This document shows, one piece after another, positions 7,390 through 14,756 of a DNA stretch of 18,843 nt (the stretch's first letter is position 1; each line of letters opens with the position of its first letter). Origin of the DNA: Aalborgiella sp031422495 (GTDB taxonomy: Bacteria; Pseudomonadota; Gammaproteobacteria; Burkholderiales; Burkholderiaceae_C); NCBI GenBank assembly GCA_031422495.1, contig JANPLX010000059.1:1-18843 (forward strand). Direction: 5' to 3'. Below the pieces are notes generated by a model, which was not told where the DNA came from, made no database searches, and saw nothing but the letters and a program-made list of their open reading frames with translations. The translations under genes and the position numbers were made by a program.

Positions 7390-7866
7390 ATGCAAAAGAT
7401 TTTGCACATCAACCCAGACAAATGCACAGGCTGTATGCAGTGCGAAATGGCTTGTTCCTTCGAGAACTACGGCACATTTGCCATTGCCAAATCACGCATC
7501 AAGGTTTTTGATTTTCACCATACTGGTAAAAAAGTGCCCTACACCTGCACCCAATGTGACGAGGCTTGGTGCTTGCATGCATGCCCAGTAGAAGCTATCA
7601 CCGTCGATAAATCTACAGGCGCTAAAGTAGTGAACGAGAGCACTTGCGTGGGCTGCAAAGTTTGCACTATCGCCTGCCCGTTTGGCACGATTAACTACGT
7701 CGAAGAAACCGGCAAAGTGCAAAAGTGCGACTTGTGCGGTGGTGACCCGGCATGTGCTACAGCTTGCCCAACTGGTGCGATCACCTTTATTGATGCGAAT
7801 TGGACAGGCTTGGGCAAGATGTCGGCATGGGCTGACAAGCTTGGCAACCAGCCCTCTGCTTCTTGA
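7390..7866 (+). CDS. aorA: Polyferredoxin electron-transfer subunit of tungsten aldehyde oxidoreductase (AorA-like)
   Basis: The 158-residue protein carries 16 cysteines in four ferredoxin-type groups: C12/15/18/22, C53/56/61/65, C86/89/92/96 and C113/116/122/126. This is the DmsB/HycB layout for four [4Fe-4S] clusters. It should conduct electrons from the tungsten subunit to the flavoprotein in the cytosol. No signal peptide or Tat motif is present. The ATG at 7390 is chosen over an in-frame ATG at 7345 because AGGAG (7378-7382) stands seven bases before it, and because the family sequence begins MQKILHINPDKCTGC. The AOR gene follows after 50 bases, and the order FeS–AOR–FAD matches the aorABC arrangement known from Aromatoleum. 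The symbol is given by that analogy. Confidence 0.9.
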   Translation: MQKILHINPDKCTGCMQCEMACSFENYGTFAIAKSRIKVFDFHHTGKKVPYTCTQCDEAWCLHACPVEAITVDKSTGAKVVNESTCVGCKVCTIACPFGTINYVEETGKVQKCDLCGGDPACATACPTGAITFIDANWTGLGKMSAWADKLGNQPSAS

Positions 7867-7916
7867 TGCAGTATCTTCATACAGCGTCTTAATTCATACC
7901 TTCAGGAGAATAAATC

Positions 7917-9764
7917 ATGTCATGGGCAGGAAAAATACTTCGCGTTAATTTGACCGCGGGAACCGTCAAGTCAGAACCCCTCAACATGGATTGGGCGCGC
8001 GCCTATATCGGTTCGCGTGGCTTGGGCACTAAATATTTGGTAGAAGAGGTTGATGCCACTGTCGATCCGCTCTCACCTGGAAACAAAATTATCTGGGCGA
8101 CCGGGCCACTGACAGGCACGATGGCATCCACTGGCGGACGCTACACCGTTGTCACAAAAAGCCCGCTTACTGGGGCGATTGCTTGCTCTAACTCGGGTGG
8201 CTACTGGGGCGCAGAATTCAAAATGGCAGGCTGGGACATGGTGATTTTCGAAGGAAAATCACCAAAGCCGGTGTACCTATATGTGAACGACGATGTGGCT
8301 GAATTGCGCGATGCTTCTCACCTATGGGGGAAGAGCGTTTGGGAAACCGAAGGCATATTAAAAACCAGCTTGCAAGACCCACTGACACGTGTTTCAAGTA
8401 TTGGTAAAGCTGGCGAAAACGGCGTATTGTTTGCGGCTGTTGTCAATGATTTGCACCGTGCAGCTGGCCGCTCAGGCGTTGGTGCAGTCATGGGTAGTAA
8501 AAACCTCAAAGCTATCGCTGTGCGCGGTACAAAAGGCGTGGGCAACTTACACAACCCGAAAGAGTTCATGAAAGTCATTGCCGAGAAGAAAAAAATCTTG
8601 GCAGAAAACGGCGTGACTGGGACGGGTTTACCAGCCATGGGCACACAGGTACTGATGAGCGTCATCAACGAAACCGGTGCATTGCCAACGCGCAACCACC
8701 GCGACAACCAGTTTGAAGGTGCAAAAGACATTGGCGCAGAAGCCATGGCGACACCGCGTAAATCCGACGGCAAAAAGCATTTGGTCACCAACCAAGCTTG
8801 CTTTGGTTGCACGATTGCTTGCGGGCGCATCAGCAAAATGGATGAAAATCATTTCACCATCGTCAACAAGCCACAGTACAAGGGCGCAAATGGTGGCTTG
8901 GAATACGAGGCGGCTTGGGCTTTAGGCGCTGCCAATGGCGTGAACGATTTGGAAGCGTTGCAATACGCTAACCTGTTATGCAACGAAGAAGGCATTGACC
9001 CTATTAGCTTCGGCACCACGGTAGGCGCGGTGATGGAGTTGTACGAAATGGGCGTGTTGACCAAAGAGCAAATCGGCATTGATGCCAAGTTTGGCTCGGC
9101 TGAGACCTTAGCATTTTTGGCAGAAGAAACCATTTATGGTCGCGGTTTTGGTAAAGAGATCGGACAAGGATCTAAACGACTCACAGCTAAATACGGTCAC
9201 CCCGACTTGAGCATGAGCTCTAAAGGACAAGAATTTCCTGCATATGACGGTCGTGCCATTCAAGGCATTGGCTTGGCTTATGCCACATCAAACCGTGGCG
9301 GCTGCCATTTGCGTGGCTATACGATTGCATCTGAAGTACTGGGCATTCCAGTCAAAACTGATCCGCTTGAGCATGACGGTAAACCAGAATTGGTCAAAGC
9401 GTTTCAAGACGCGACCGCAGCGTTTGACTCATCAGGCTTGTGCATTTTTACCACCTTTGCTTGGGGCTTGGCCGACTTAGCGCCACAAATGGCAGCCGCC
9501 TGCGGTGACCAATATTCCACGGAGGAATTGGAGAAAATTGGCGAACGTATTTGGAACATGGAGCGCGAATTCAATAACCGCGCTGGTTTTACCGCCAAAG
9601 ACGACAGCTTGCCAAAACGTTTGACGGAAGAAGCGTGCAAAACTGGCCCAGCCAAAGGCAAGGTCAACATGCTTGCTGAAATGATGCCTAAGTACTACGC
9701 AGCGCGTGGTTGGGACAACGAAGGTCGTCCAACCCAAGCGACACGAGAACGTCTTGGGCTTTGA
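7917..9764 (+). CDS. aorB: Tungsten-containing aldehyde:ferredoxin oxidoreductase catalytic subunit (AorB-like)
   Basis: The 615-residue protein is full-length for the AOR family (about 600-620). The N-terminal AOR domain shows GKILRVNLTAGTV, YIGSRGLGTKYL and the pterin-binding region GPLTGTMASTGGRYTVVTKS. The [4Fe-4S] ligands are C295, C298 and C302 (ACFGCTIACGR) and C509 (SSGLCIFTTF). His464 in GGCHLRGYTIASEVLG corresponds to the active-site His of archaeal AOR, and GGLEYEAAW (about 327-335) is the conserved acidic stretch. The enzyme should oxidise aldehydes to carboxylic acids at a W-bis-pyranopterin centre; the substrate is not evident. The start has a strong AGGAG (7904-7908) nine bases... 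upstream of ATG 7917. A stem-loop follows the stop, before the flavoprotein gene. The metal assignment is family knowledge, not visible in the bases. Confidence 0.95.
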   Translation: MSWAGKILRVNLTAGTVKSEPLNMDWARAYIGSRGLGTKYLVEEVDATVDPLSPGNKIIWATGPLTGTMASTGGRYTVVTKSPLTGAIACSNSGGYWGAEFKMAGWDMVIFEGKSPKPVYLYVNDDVAELRDASHLWGKSVWETEGILKTSLQDPLTRVSSIGKAGENGVLFAAVVNDLHRAAGRSGVGAVMGSKNLKAIAVRGTKGVGNLHNPKEFMKVIAEKKKILAENGVTGTGLPAMGTQVLMSVINETGALPTRNHRDNQFEGAKDIGAEAMATPRKSDGKKHLVTNQACFGCTIACGRISKMDENHFTIVNKPQYKGANGGLEYEAAWALGAANGVNDLEALQYANLLCNEEGIDPISFGTTVGAVMELYEMGVLTKEQIGIDAKFGSAETLAFLAEETIYGRGFGKEIGQGSKRLTAKYGHPDLSMSSKGQEFPAYDGRAIQGIGLAYATSNRGGCHLRGYTIASEVLGIPVKTDPLEHDGKPELVKAFQDATAAFDSSGLCIFTTFAWGLADLAPQMAAACGDQYSTEELEKIGERIWNMEREFNNRAGFTAKDDSLPKRLTEEACKTGPAKGKVNMLAEMMPKYYAARGWDNEGRPTQATRERLGL

Positions 9765-9821
9765 TGTCGGCATTTGATTTCTGGCTTTGAGTAAGTAGCC
9801 ATTTCACATAACAGCATAAAC

Positions 9822-9861
9822 GGCGGCTTACATGACTTTCATGTAGCCGCCATTTTATTTT
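9822..9861 (+). terminator. Strong stem-loop with U-rich tail between aorB and aorC
   Basis: GGCGGCTTACATGA (9822-9835) pairs with TCATGTAGCCGCC (9839-9851) with one bulged T and a three-base loop. It is followed by ATTTTATTTT (9852-9861) and then the AGGAG of the next gene. It looks like an intrinsic terminator or a processing/stability hairpin inside the operon. The tail is interrupted by A, so termination may be partial. Confidence 0.65.
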
Positions 9862-9875
9862 CAGGAGACTAAAAC

Positions 9876-11168
9876 ATGCATCACGTCATCATCGGCGGTG
9901 GCCCTGCCGGAGTAATAGCTGCGGAAACGATACGCAAGCAAGCGCCCCACGACAACATCACCATTGTGAGTGACGAAGCCGAGCCACCGTACTCTCGTAT
10001 GGCGATTCCGTATTTACTCATGGGGAATGTGAAAGAAGATGGGACGTATCTCAGAAAAGACTCCTCGCACCTCAAAAATTTGCACGTAAACTGGATACAA
10101 GCCAGCGTCAAAAAAGTTGATGCTGCTACAAAAAAAGTAGTATTTAATAATGGTACTGAGGTGACGTTTGATACCCTGTTAATTGCAACAGGATCGCACC
10201 CCATCAAACCGCCGATTCCTGGTATTGACTCTGCAGGTGTGCACACCTGCTGGACGATGGACGATGCGAGAAAAATCATGGCCTTGGCGACCAAAGATTC
10301 ACGCGTCTTGCAATTAGGCGCGGGTTTCATTGGTTGCATCATCATGGAGTCACTCGCAGCGCGCGGCGTGAAACTTAGCGTTGTTGAAATGGGCGACCGT
10401 ATGGTGCCGCGCATGATGGGGCCAACCGCTGGTGGCATGATTCGGGACTGGGTGCAAGCCAAAGGTGTGGAAGTCTTTACAGCAACCAAAGTTGAATCTA
10501 TTGAAGCTGGCAAACCCTTAAAAATCAAACTAAGTAACGGTAAAACGGTGGAAGCAGATTTGGTCATCAGCGCTGCAGGTGTGCGCCCTGCCATTGGTTT
10601 CTTAAAAGACTCTGGCATCACCTGCTTGTTAGGTGTGTTGACTGATGCGCATTTACAAACCAATGTACCGGGTATTTTTGCAGCAGGTGACTGCGCTGAA
10701 GCGTTTGACAAAGTGAGCAACAAAACCATCGTTAGCGCCATTCAACCCAACGCTGCCGAACAAGCCAGAGTAGCCGCCATGAACATGGTAGCAACAAGCC
10801 GTGGCAAAACGATGCAAGCTGAGCTCAAAGGCGTGACGCAAATCAACGTTCTGGACACGCTTGGCTTGATTTCTACCAGCTTTGGCGATTGGCAAGGTCA
10901 ACCTGGTGGTGAACATGTTGAATTGACGGATTTGAAGCAAGGTCGTCACCTCAGTTTGCAATTCAAAGACGATGTCTTGGTGGGCTGTAACAGCGTGGGC
11001 TGGACAGAGCATGTTGGCGTGATGCGTGGTTTGGTTGAAGGTAAAGTCAAACTTGGTGCGTGGAAAGATCAACTCAAAGCAGATCCCACCAAACTCATGC
11101 AAGCTTACATCGCAAGTGCGCAGGGACAGCAAGAGTGGGCGGGTGCGCAAGATGAACGCCGTAGATAA
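9876..11168 (+). CDS. aorC: FAD/NAD-binding oxidoreductase subunit of the AOR complex (AorC-like)
   Basis: The 430-residue protein is a two-dinucleotide-binding flavoprotein. FAD motif HHVIIGGGPAGVIAAETI lies at the N-terminus, then TLLIATGSHP. The NAD(P) motif is VLQLGAGFIGCIIMESLAARG (about 145-165), the second FAD motif GIFAAGDCAEAF (about 266-277), and a roughly 100-residue C-terminal domain follows. In the three-subunit AOR of Aromatoleum such a protein accepts electrons from the polyferredoxin and reduces NAD+; the same role is inferred here from gene order. The start is well supported: AGGAG (9863-9867), then ATG at 9876. A hairpin separates it from aorB, and the MoaD-like gene begins 25 bases after its stop. 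Confidence 0.92.
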   Translation: MHHVIIGGGPAGVIAAETIRKQAPHDNITIVSDEAEPPYSRMAIPYLLMGNVKEDGTYLRKDSSHLKNLHVNWIQASVKKVDAATKKVVFNNGTEVTFDTLLIATGSHPIKPPIPGIDSAGVHTCWTMDDARKIMALATKDSRVLQLGAGFIGCIIMESLAARGVKLSVVEMGDRMVPRMMGPTAGGMIRDWVQAKGVEVFTATKVESIEAGKPLKIKLSNGKTVEADLVISAAGVRPAIGFLKDSGITCLLGVLTDAHLQTNVPGIFAAGDCAEAFDKVSNKTIVSAIQPNAAEQARVAAMNMVATSRGKTMQAELKGVTQINVLDTLGLISTSFGDWQGQPGGEHVELTDLKQGRHLSLQFKDDVLVGCNSVGWTEHVGVMRGLVEGKVKLGAWKDQLKADPTKLMQAYIASAQGQQEWAGAQDERRR

Positions 11169-11193
11169 GCTGTGATTGGTAAAATGAAAAACA

Positions 11194-11448
11194 ATGAACA
11201 TCACTCTCAAGTTATTTGCCTCGCTGACTGACTACCTTCCCGTCGAATCAAAATACACCAACATTGTGGCTTTGGACGTTGCCGAAGGTACGACCATCGG
11301 CAAGGTCATTGAAAAACACAGCCTGCCTGAAAAATGGGTGCATTTGGTGCTGGTCAACGGCGTTTACATCTATCCAGAGCAACGTGCTGGACATGCCTTG
11401 GTAGAAGGTGACGTCTTGGCCATCTGGCCACCGATTGCAGGTGGATAG
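11194..11448 (+). CDS. MoaD/ThiS-like sulfur-carrier protein in the AOR operon
   Basis: The 84-residue protein has the ubiquitin-like MoaD/ThiS pattern: MNITLKLFASLTDYLP at the start, VNGVYIYPEQRAGHALVEGDVLAIWPPIAGG at the end. The terminal Gly-Gly is the residue pair that is adenylated and thiocarboxylated in this family. It probably supplies dithiolene sulfur for the pterin cofactor of the neighbouring AOR. It begins 25 bases after the flavoprotein stop. The ribosome site is weak (TTGGTAAAATG region), suggesting coupled translation. An overlapping ATG ten bases earlier is out of frame. AOR operons often carry such a gene. Confidence 0.88.
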   Translation: MNITLKLFASLTDYLPVESKYTNIVALDVAEGTTIGKVIEKHSLPEKWVHLVLVNGVYIYPEQRAGHALVEGDVLAIWPPIAGG

Positions 11449-11455
11449 GTAGTTA

Positions 11456-11755
11456 ATGCAGTCGTTCTACGCTGAAAAATTTGACCGTGAAATGGGTTGC
11501 ACCGAAGCGGATTGGCTACGTCTGCTGCCAGCCGCCATGGGTGACAACCATTGGAAGCTACAGGACAAGTCAGCCGGCGTGCGCATTGGTGATGGTGCGC
11601 TTGGGCTGAAATGGCAAGTGGGCGAGCCGCGCCAGATTGGCTTGGTCAACATACCCAATTTTTTGGTTAGCTTTCGTTTTGCAGGTTTAAACGAAGAACA
11701 GCGCTACGTTTTCATGAAGCGTTTTGATTTGTACATGCATCGCGGTGGCGGTTAA
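11456..11755 (+). CDS. Small conserved-looking protein at the end of the AOR operon, ends in GGG
   Basis: This 99-residue protein has no family I can name. It is soluble, with no signal peptide, helix-spanning segment or cysteine cluster; the only Cys is in REMGCTEADWLRLLP. Notable parts are AAMGDNHWKLQDK, ALGLKWQVGEPRQIGLVNIPNF, FRFAGLNEEQRYVFMKRFDLYMHRGGG. The start lies seven bases after the MoaD-like stop, with AGGT eight bases upstream, so it belongs to the operon. The extreme C-terminus is Arg-Gly-Gly-Gly, resembling a processed ubiquitin-like tail, next to a true MoaD-like protein. Codon use and spacing argue for a real gene. A fifth gene (aorE) is, as I recall, also present in Aromatoleum aor operons; I cannot check homology. 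Confidence 0.75.
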   Translation: MQSFYAEKFDREMGCTEADWLRLLPAAMGDNHWKLQDKSAGVRIGDGALGLKWQVGEPRQIGLVNIPNFLVSFRFAGLNEEQRYVFMKRFDLYMHRGGG

Positions 11756-11769
11756 GCCACACCGACGAT

Positions 11770-12477
11770 TCAATCCAACCAAGTCGTAAATTCTGCCGCT
11801 GGCACACGTGGTGTATGAAAGGTGTTGACTTTGTCAGTCTCATCGGCATAGCCGAGCGACATACCGCAAACCAACATTTCGTCTTCACCCGCCCCAATAT
11901 GCGGCATGATGATATTGGCAAAGCCGTTCCACGCCGCTTGTGGGCAGGTATGCAAACCATGACCACGTGCAGACACCATCACGTTTTGCAGCAACATCCC
12001 TACGTCTAGCATGCTGCCACGGCCCATCACGCGATTCACCGTAAACATAAGCCCTACAGGTGCGTCAAAAAACTTGTAATTGCGCTGGTGCTGCGCATGC
12101 ATTTTGTCTTTATCGGCTTTACCTATACCGAGTAAACCATACAAGCTCCAACCATTTTCACGACGGCGGTCGATGAAAGGGCTGATCCATTGTGTCGGGT
12201 AATAGTCGTATTCTTCTTTGTAATTTTTCGCTAACTCTGGGTTAGCACGAACCGCATCATGTGCTGTACAAATTTTTTCGATCAGGCTATCGCGACTTGC
12301 GCCTTGCAGCACATACACCTTCCACGGCTGTGTGTTGGTGCCAGACGGTGCTCGGCTGGCAACTTCTAAAATTTGCTCCAACAATGCACGTGGTACAGGC
12401 TCTTGCGTGAACGCACGCGCCGACATGCGACTGGTAATCGCCTCGTCGACAGCATTTAAATTCTTAATTTCCGACAT
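11770..12477 (-). CDS. Nitroreductase family FMN oxidoreductase
   Basis: The 235-residue protein matches the nitroreductase fold. An N-terminal FMN-contact stretch SRMSARAFTQEPVPRALLEQIL is followed by ASRAPSGTNTQPWKVYVL, the family's SG-x-N-x-QPW signature. SMLDVGMLLQNVMVSARGHGLHTCPQ is the dimer helix, and CGMSLGYADETDKVN the C-terminal FMN loop. It should use NAD(P)H and FMN to reduce nitro-aromatics, quinones or related acceptors. The ATG at 12475-12477 is chosen over a longer frame to 12636 because family similarity begins there. GGAG lies about ten bases upstream, inside the thioesterase gene. It overlaps the thioesterase end by 14 bases, which indicates translational coupling. It converges with the aor operon, the stops being 14 bases apart. 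Confidence 0.92.
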   Translation of the reverse strand: MSEIKNLNAVDEAITSRMSARAFTQEPVPRALLEQILEVASRAPSGTNTQPWKVYVLQGASRDSLIEKICTAHDAVRANPELAKNYKEEYDYYPTQWISPFIDRRRENGWSLYGLLGIGKADKDKMHAQHQRNYKFFDAPVGLMFTVNRVMGRGSMLDVGMLLQNVMVSARGHGLHTCPQAAWNGFANIIMPHIGAGEDEMLVCGMSLGYADETDKVNTFHTPRVPAAEFTTWLD

Positions 12478-12943
12478 GCTTAAGTTTCTCCAAAACTGAT
12501 TTAAAAATAGTTGATAAAGGTGCGGGCCGGCGCGTGAGCTTGTCCACATACACGTGGATGAAATGCCCTTTCGCCGCACAAACGACAAATTCGCCCGCTG
12601 TATTGGTTGTGAACACGCCCAACTCGTAACGCACACTGGCGCTGCCTACATGGGCAACGCGAATGCCGATCTCGACGGGTTGGGGGAAGGTTACTGGCAA
12701 AAAGTAGTTGCACTGCGTCTCAACCACCAAGCCTATGGTTTCGCCTTTGTGAATATCCAAGGCATCATGCTCTATCAAATAAGCGTTCACCGCAGTATCA
12801 AACCAAGCATAGTAAACAACGTTGTTCACATGACCATAGGCGTCGTTGTCCGCCCAACGGGTATCTATGTGTCTAAAGTGGTGGAAGGCGTGGCGCGGCT
12901 CGGGTTCGGGGCGCATTTCGGGGCTATGTGGCGTGCTTGACAT
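12464..12943 (-). CDS. Hot-dog acyl-CoA thioesterase (4HBT/YbgC-like)
   Basis: The 159-residue protein carries the 4HBT signature FRHIDTRWADNDAYGHVNNVVYYAWFD, with the likely catalytic Asp34 and the GHVNN turn. Next come YFLPVTFPQPVEIGIRVAHVGSASVRYELGVF and a C-terminal FIHVYVDKLTRRPAPL. Such enzymes hydrolyse short- or medium-chain or aromatic acyl-CoA in the cytosol; the specificity is unknown. A start at ATG 12941-12943 leaves a Pro/His-rich N-terminal extension of about 20 residues, and the ribosome site is weak. It lies 38 bases after the deacetylase gene and overlaps the nitroreductase start, so the three probably form an operon. Confidence 0.9.
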   Translation of the reverse strand: MSSTPHSPEMRPEPEPRHAFHHFRHIDTRWADNDAYGHVNNVVYYAWFDTAVNAYLIEHDALDIHKGETIGLVVETQCNYFLPVTFPQPVEIGIRVAHVGSASVRYELGVFTTNTAGEFVVCAAKGHFIHVYVDKLTRRPAPLSTIFKSVLEKLKHVGN

Positions 12944-12981
12944 GTGCGTGATTGTCTATTTTGCTAATTTTCTAATTTGCA

Positions 12982-13926
12982 TCAAGCTTTATTTTGCCAG
13001 CTTTGCCACTTAGCAAGGTACGCTAAGGCGACACGGTAGGTGTTCATTTGCACTTGCACGGTTTCATCTATGTTGTTGCCGTAGCCGCCCGCCATGCTAA
13101 ATGCTAAGGGTATGCGGCGCTGCCACGACCAGTCAAACACCCGCCTATCCCGCGCCTCCAAGCCATCAAACGTCAACTTAAGCCGCCCCAGCCTGTCGCC
13201 CTCATGCGGGTCAGCGCCCGCCAAATAAATGATTAGACTAGGCTTGAAGCGGCGCTCTAATTCATCCAGTGCGTGATCTAGCGCATGCAAATACGCATCG
13301 TCTTCGCAGCCATCGGGCAGTTCAATGTCTAAGTCACTGGTTTCTTTGCGAAACGGAAAGTTTTTTGCGCCGTGCAGTGACAAAGTGAACACGCTTGCGT
13401 CGTCTTGAAAAATACTGGCCGTGCCGTTGCCTTGGTGCACGTCCAAGTCAATCACTGCGACTTTCAGCGGTTGATGTAGTTTCGCTTTGTCGCGACTCCA
13501 CTCGGCCTGCATCAACCGCGCAGCCACCGCAGAGTCGTTGAACACACAAAAGCCGCTGCCTTTGTGTGCATAGGAGTGGTGCGTTCCGCCAGCGATATTT
13601 GCTGCGAGCCCGTTTTTGAACGCCGAACGGCAAGCACCTATAGTCGCCCCCACAGACAATCGCGCCCGCGCCACCATAGCCTCGCTCCACGGGAAACCAA
13701 TCTCGCGCATCGCAGACGCAGTAATGCTGCCACGGGTCAGCTCTCGTATGTACAGAGGTGTATGCACCAGTGCCAACATGCCGTCGCTGGCCAGAGATGC
13801 TGTTTTTAAGTCAATGCCTTGATACTCCGCCACCAATCTATCGTGCAACATGCGGTACTTAGCCATGGGAAATCGGTGACCTTCTGGCAATGGCAAAACA
13901 AACTCACCGGTGTAGTAAACATCCAT
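12982..13926 (-). CDS. Histone deacetylase-family Zn-dependent deacetylase (AcuC/HDAC-like)
   Basis: Starting at ATG 13924-13926 gives 314 residues beginning MDVYYTGEFVLPLPEGHRFP, the family's usual N-terminus. An in-frame start at 14034 would add 36 unrelated residues and overlap the phasin promoter, so it is rejected. Active-site elements are intact: GGTHHSYAHKGSGFCVFND (H116/H117), zinc ligands D162 and H164 in VIDLDVHQGNG, zinc ligand D239 in LAGADPHEGD, and Tyr282 in MAGGYGNN. Bacterial members remove acetyl or related acyl groups from lysines, polyamines or other amides; the substrate here is unknown. No strong ribosome site is visible. It is divergent from phaP and heads the deacetylase–thioesterase–nitroreductase group. 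Confidence 0.92.
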   Translation of the reverse strand: MDVYYTGEFVLPLPEGHRFPMAKYRMLHDRLVAEYQGIDLKTASLASDGMLALVHTPLYIRELTRGSITASAMREIGFPWSEAMVARARLSVGATIGACRSAFKNGLAANIAGGTHHSYAHKGSGFCVFNDSAVAARLMQAEWSRDKAKLHQPLKVAVIDLDVHQGNGTASIFQDDASVFTLSLHGAKNFPFRKETSDLDIELPDGCEDDAYLHALDHALDELERRFKPSLIIYLAGADPHEGDRLGRLKLTFDGLEARDRRVFDWSWQRRIPLAFSMAGGYGNNIDETVQVQMNTYRVALAYLAKWQSWQNKA

Positions 13927-14005
13927 AGGGTGTGATTGTGTCAGCCCTGTGGCACCCCCCAGAATTGAGGGGTTTAGTGGGCATTTTAGAAATTCGCCTC
14001 TAAAT

Positions 14006-14024
14006 TGCTGCACTGCAACATAAA
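14006..14024 (+). promoter_or_regulatory. Phasin operator 1 (PhaR-like TGC/GCA repeat)
   Basis: TGCTGCACTGCAACATAAA, identical over 19 bases to the copy at 14065-14083. It stands four bases upstream of the putative -35 box. The TTGC…GCAA half-sites resemble the TGC-rich sites bound by the polyhydroxyalkanoate repressor PhaR. The PhaR assignment is inference. Confidence 0.7.
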
Positions 14025-14028
14025 TCAC

Positions 14029-14056
14029 TTGCAAAACTTCGGGATAACCCTATAAT
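14029..14056 (+). promoter_or_regulatory. Sigma-70-type promoter of phaP
   Basis: TTGCAA (14029-14034), a 16-base spacer and TATAAT (14051-14056) form a near-consensus promoter. Transcription would begin near 14063, leaving a leader of about 115 bases. It sits exactly between two identical operator-like repeats. Confidence 0.75.
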
Positions 14057-14064
14057 TCAACTTA

Positions 14065-14083
14065 TGCTGCACTGCAACATAAA
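14065..14083 (+). promoter_or_regulatory. Phasin operator 2 (PhaR-like), over the transcription start
   Basis: Second exact copy of TGCTGCACTGCAACATAAA, beginning nine bases after the -10 box and covering the expected +1 to +20. A bound repressor here would block initiation or escape; pairing with operator 1 (59 bases apart) suggests cooperative binding or looping. Confidence 0.7.
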
Positions 14084-14179
14084 GTTTCAGAACAGCACTC
14101 AGTAGTGAGGGCGAAGTCAAATTTCACTTTCACATGCCAATTACATTTTTTATTCAACCTTTATAGATAGGAAATTATC

Positions 14180-14728
14180 ATGTTGACCGTAGAACAAATC
14201 GTAGCCACAAACAAAGCTAACCTCGACACCCTATTTGGCCTAACCACCAAAGCCTTTGCTGGCGTTGAAAAAATGGTTGAGTTGAACGTCACTGCTGCTA
14301 AAGCCGCTTTGGCTGAGTCTGCAGAACACGCAAAAGCTTCTATGAGCGTGAAAGACGCGCAAGAATTCATAGCACTGCAAGCCGGTTTACTACAACCAAT
14401 GGCTGAAAAATCAGCAGCTTACAGCCGTCACCTGTATGACATCGCTACCAGCGCCAGCGCAGAATTCACAAAAAACGTTGAAGCACAAACTGCTGAAGCG
14501 CAGCAGAAATTCATGGGTTTGGTTGACAACGCAGCTAAAAACGCACCAGCTGGCTCTGAGACTGCAGTCGCGTTCATGAAAAATGCAGTTGTTGCTGCTA
14601 ACAATGCGTTTGAGCAAGTGCAAAAATCAGTGAAACAAGCAACTGATGTGGCTGAGAAAAACTTTACCGCTGCTACAGAAACAGCGATCAAAGCTACTAC
14701 TTCTGCAACTGCAACAAAGAAGCGTTAA
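14180..14728 (+). CDS. phaP: Phasin family protein (PHA granule-associated)
   Basis: The 182-residue protein is a phasin: Ala/Lys/Glu-rich, almost wholly amphipathic helix, no Cys and no signal peptide. It begins MLTVEQIVATNKANLDTLFGLTTKAFAGVEKMVELNVTAAKA, the classic phasin_2 start. The tail is a low-complexity TAIKATTSATATKKR. It should coat polyhydroxyalkanoate granules and control their size and number. AGGAAA stands seven bases before the ATG. The promoter with paired PhaR-like sites implies derepression when polymer granules titrate the repressor. A strong terminator follows. Neither PHA synthase nor phaR is in the window. Confidence 0.95.
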   Translation: MLTVEQIVATNKANLDTLFGLTTKAFAGVEKMVELNVTAAKAALAESAEHAKASMSVKDAQEFIALQAGLLQPMAEKSAAYSRHLYDIATSASAEFTKNVEAQTAEAQQKFMGLVDNAAKNAPAGSETAVAFMKNAVVAANNAFEQVQKSVKQATDVAEKNFTAATETAIKATTSATATKKR

Positions 14729-14756
14729 TTAAAAACCGCTTTTTTTAGTCGCTCAC

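Noticed and set aside
9791..9804. GTAAGTAGCCATTT resembles part of the leader module on the minus strand.
   Set aside because: Only about 11 of 14 positions match, no other part of the module is present, and it does not precede a minus-strand gene.
9881..10741. Long open frame (286 codons) on the minus strand inside the flavoprotein gene.
   Set aside because: It is antisense to a clear FAD/NAD oxidoreductase, lacks family motifs and a ribosome site, and is a codon-bias shadow.
13927..14034. Longer N-terminus for the deacetylase, starting at 14034.
   Set aside because: The extra 36 residues do not look like the family, and the segment overlaps the phasin operator and promoter.
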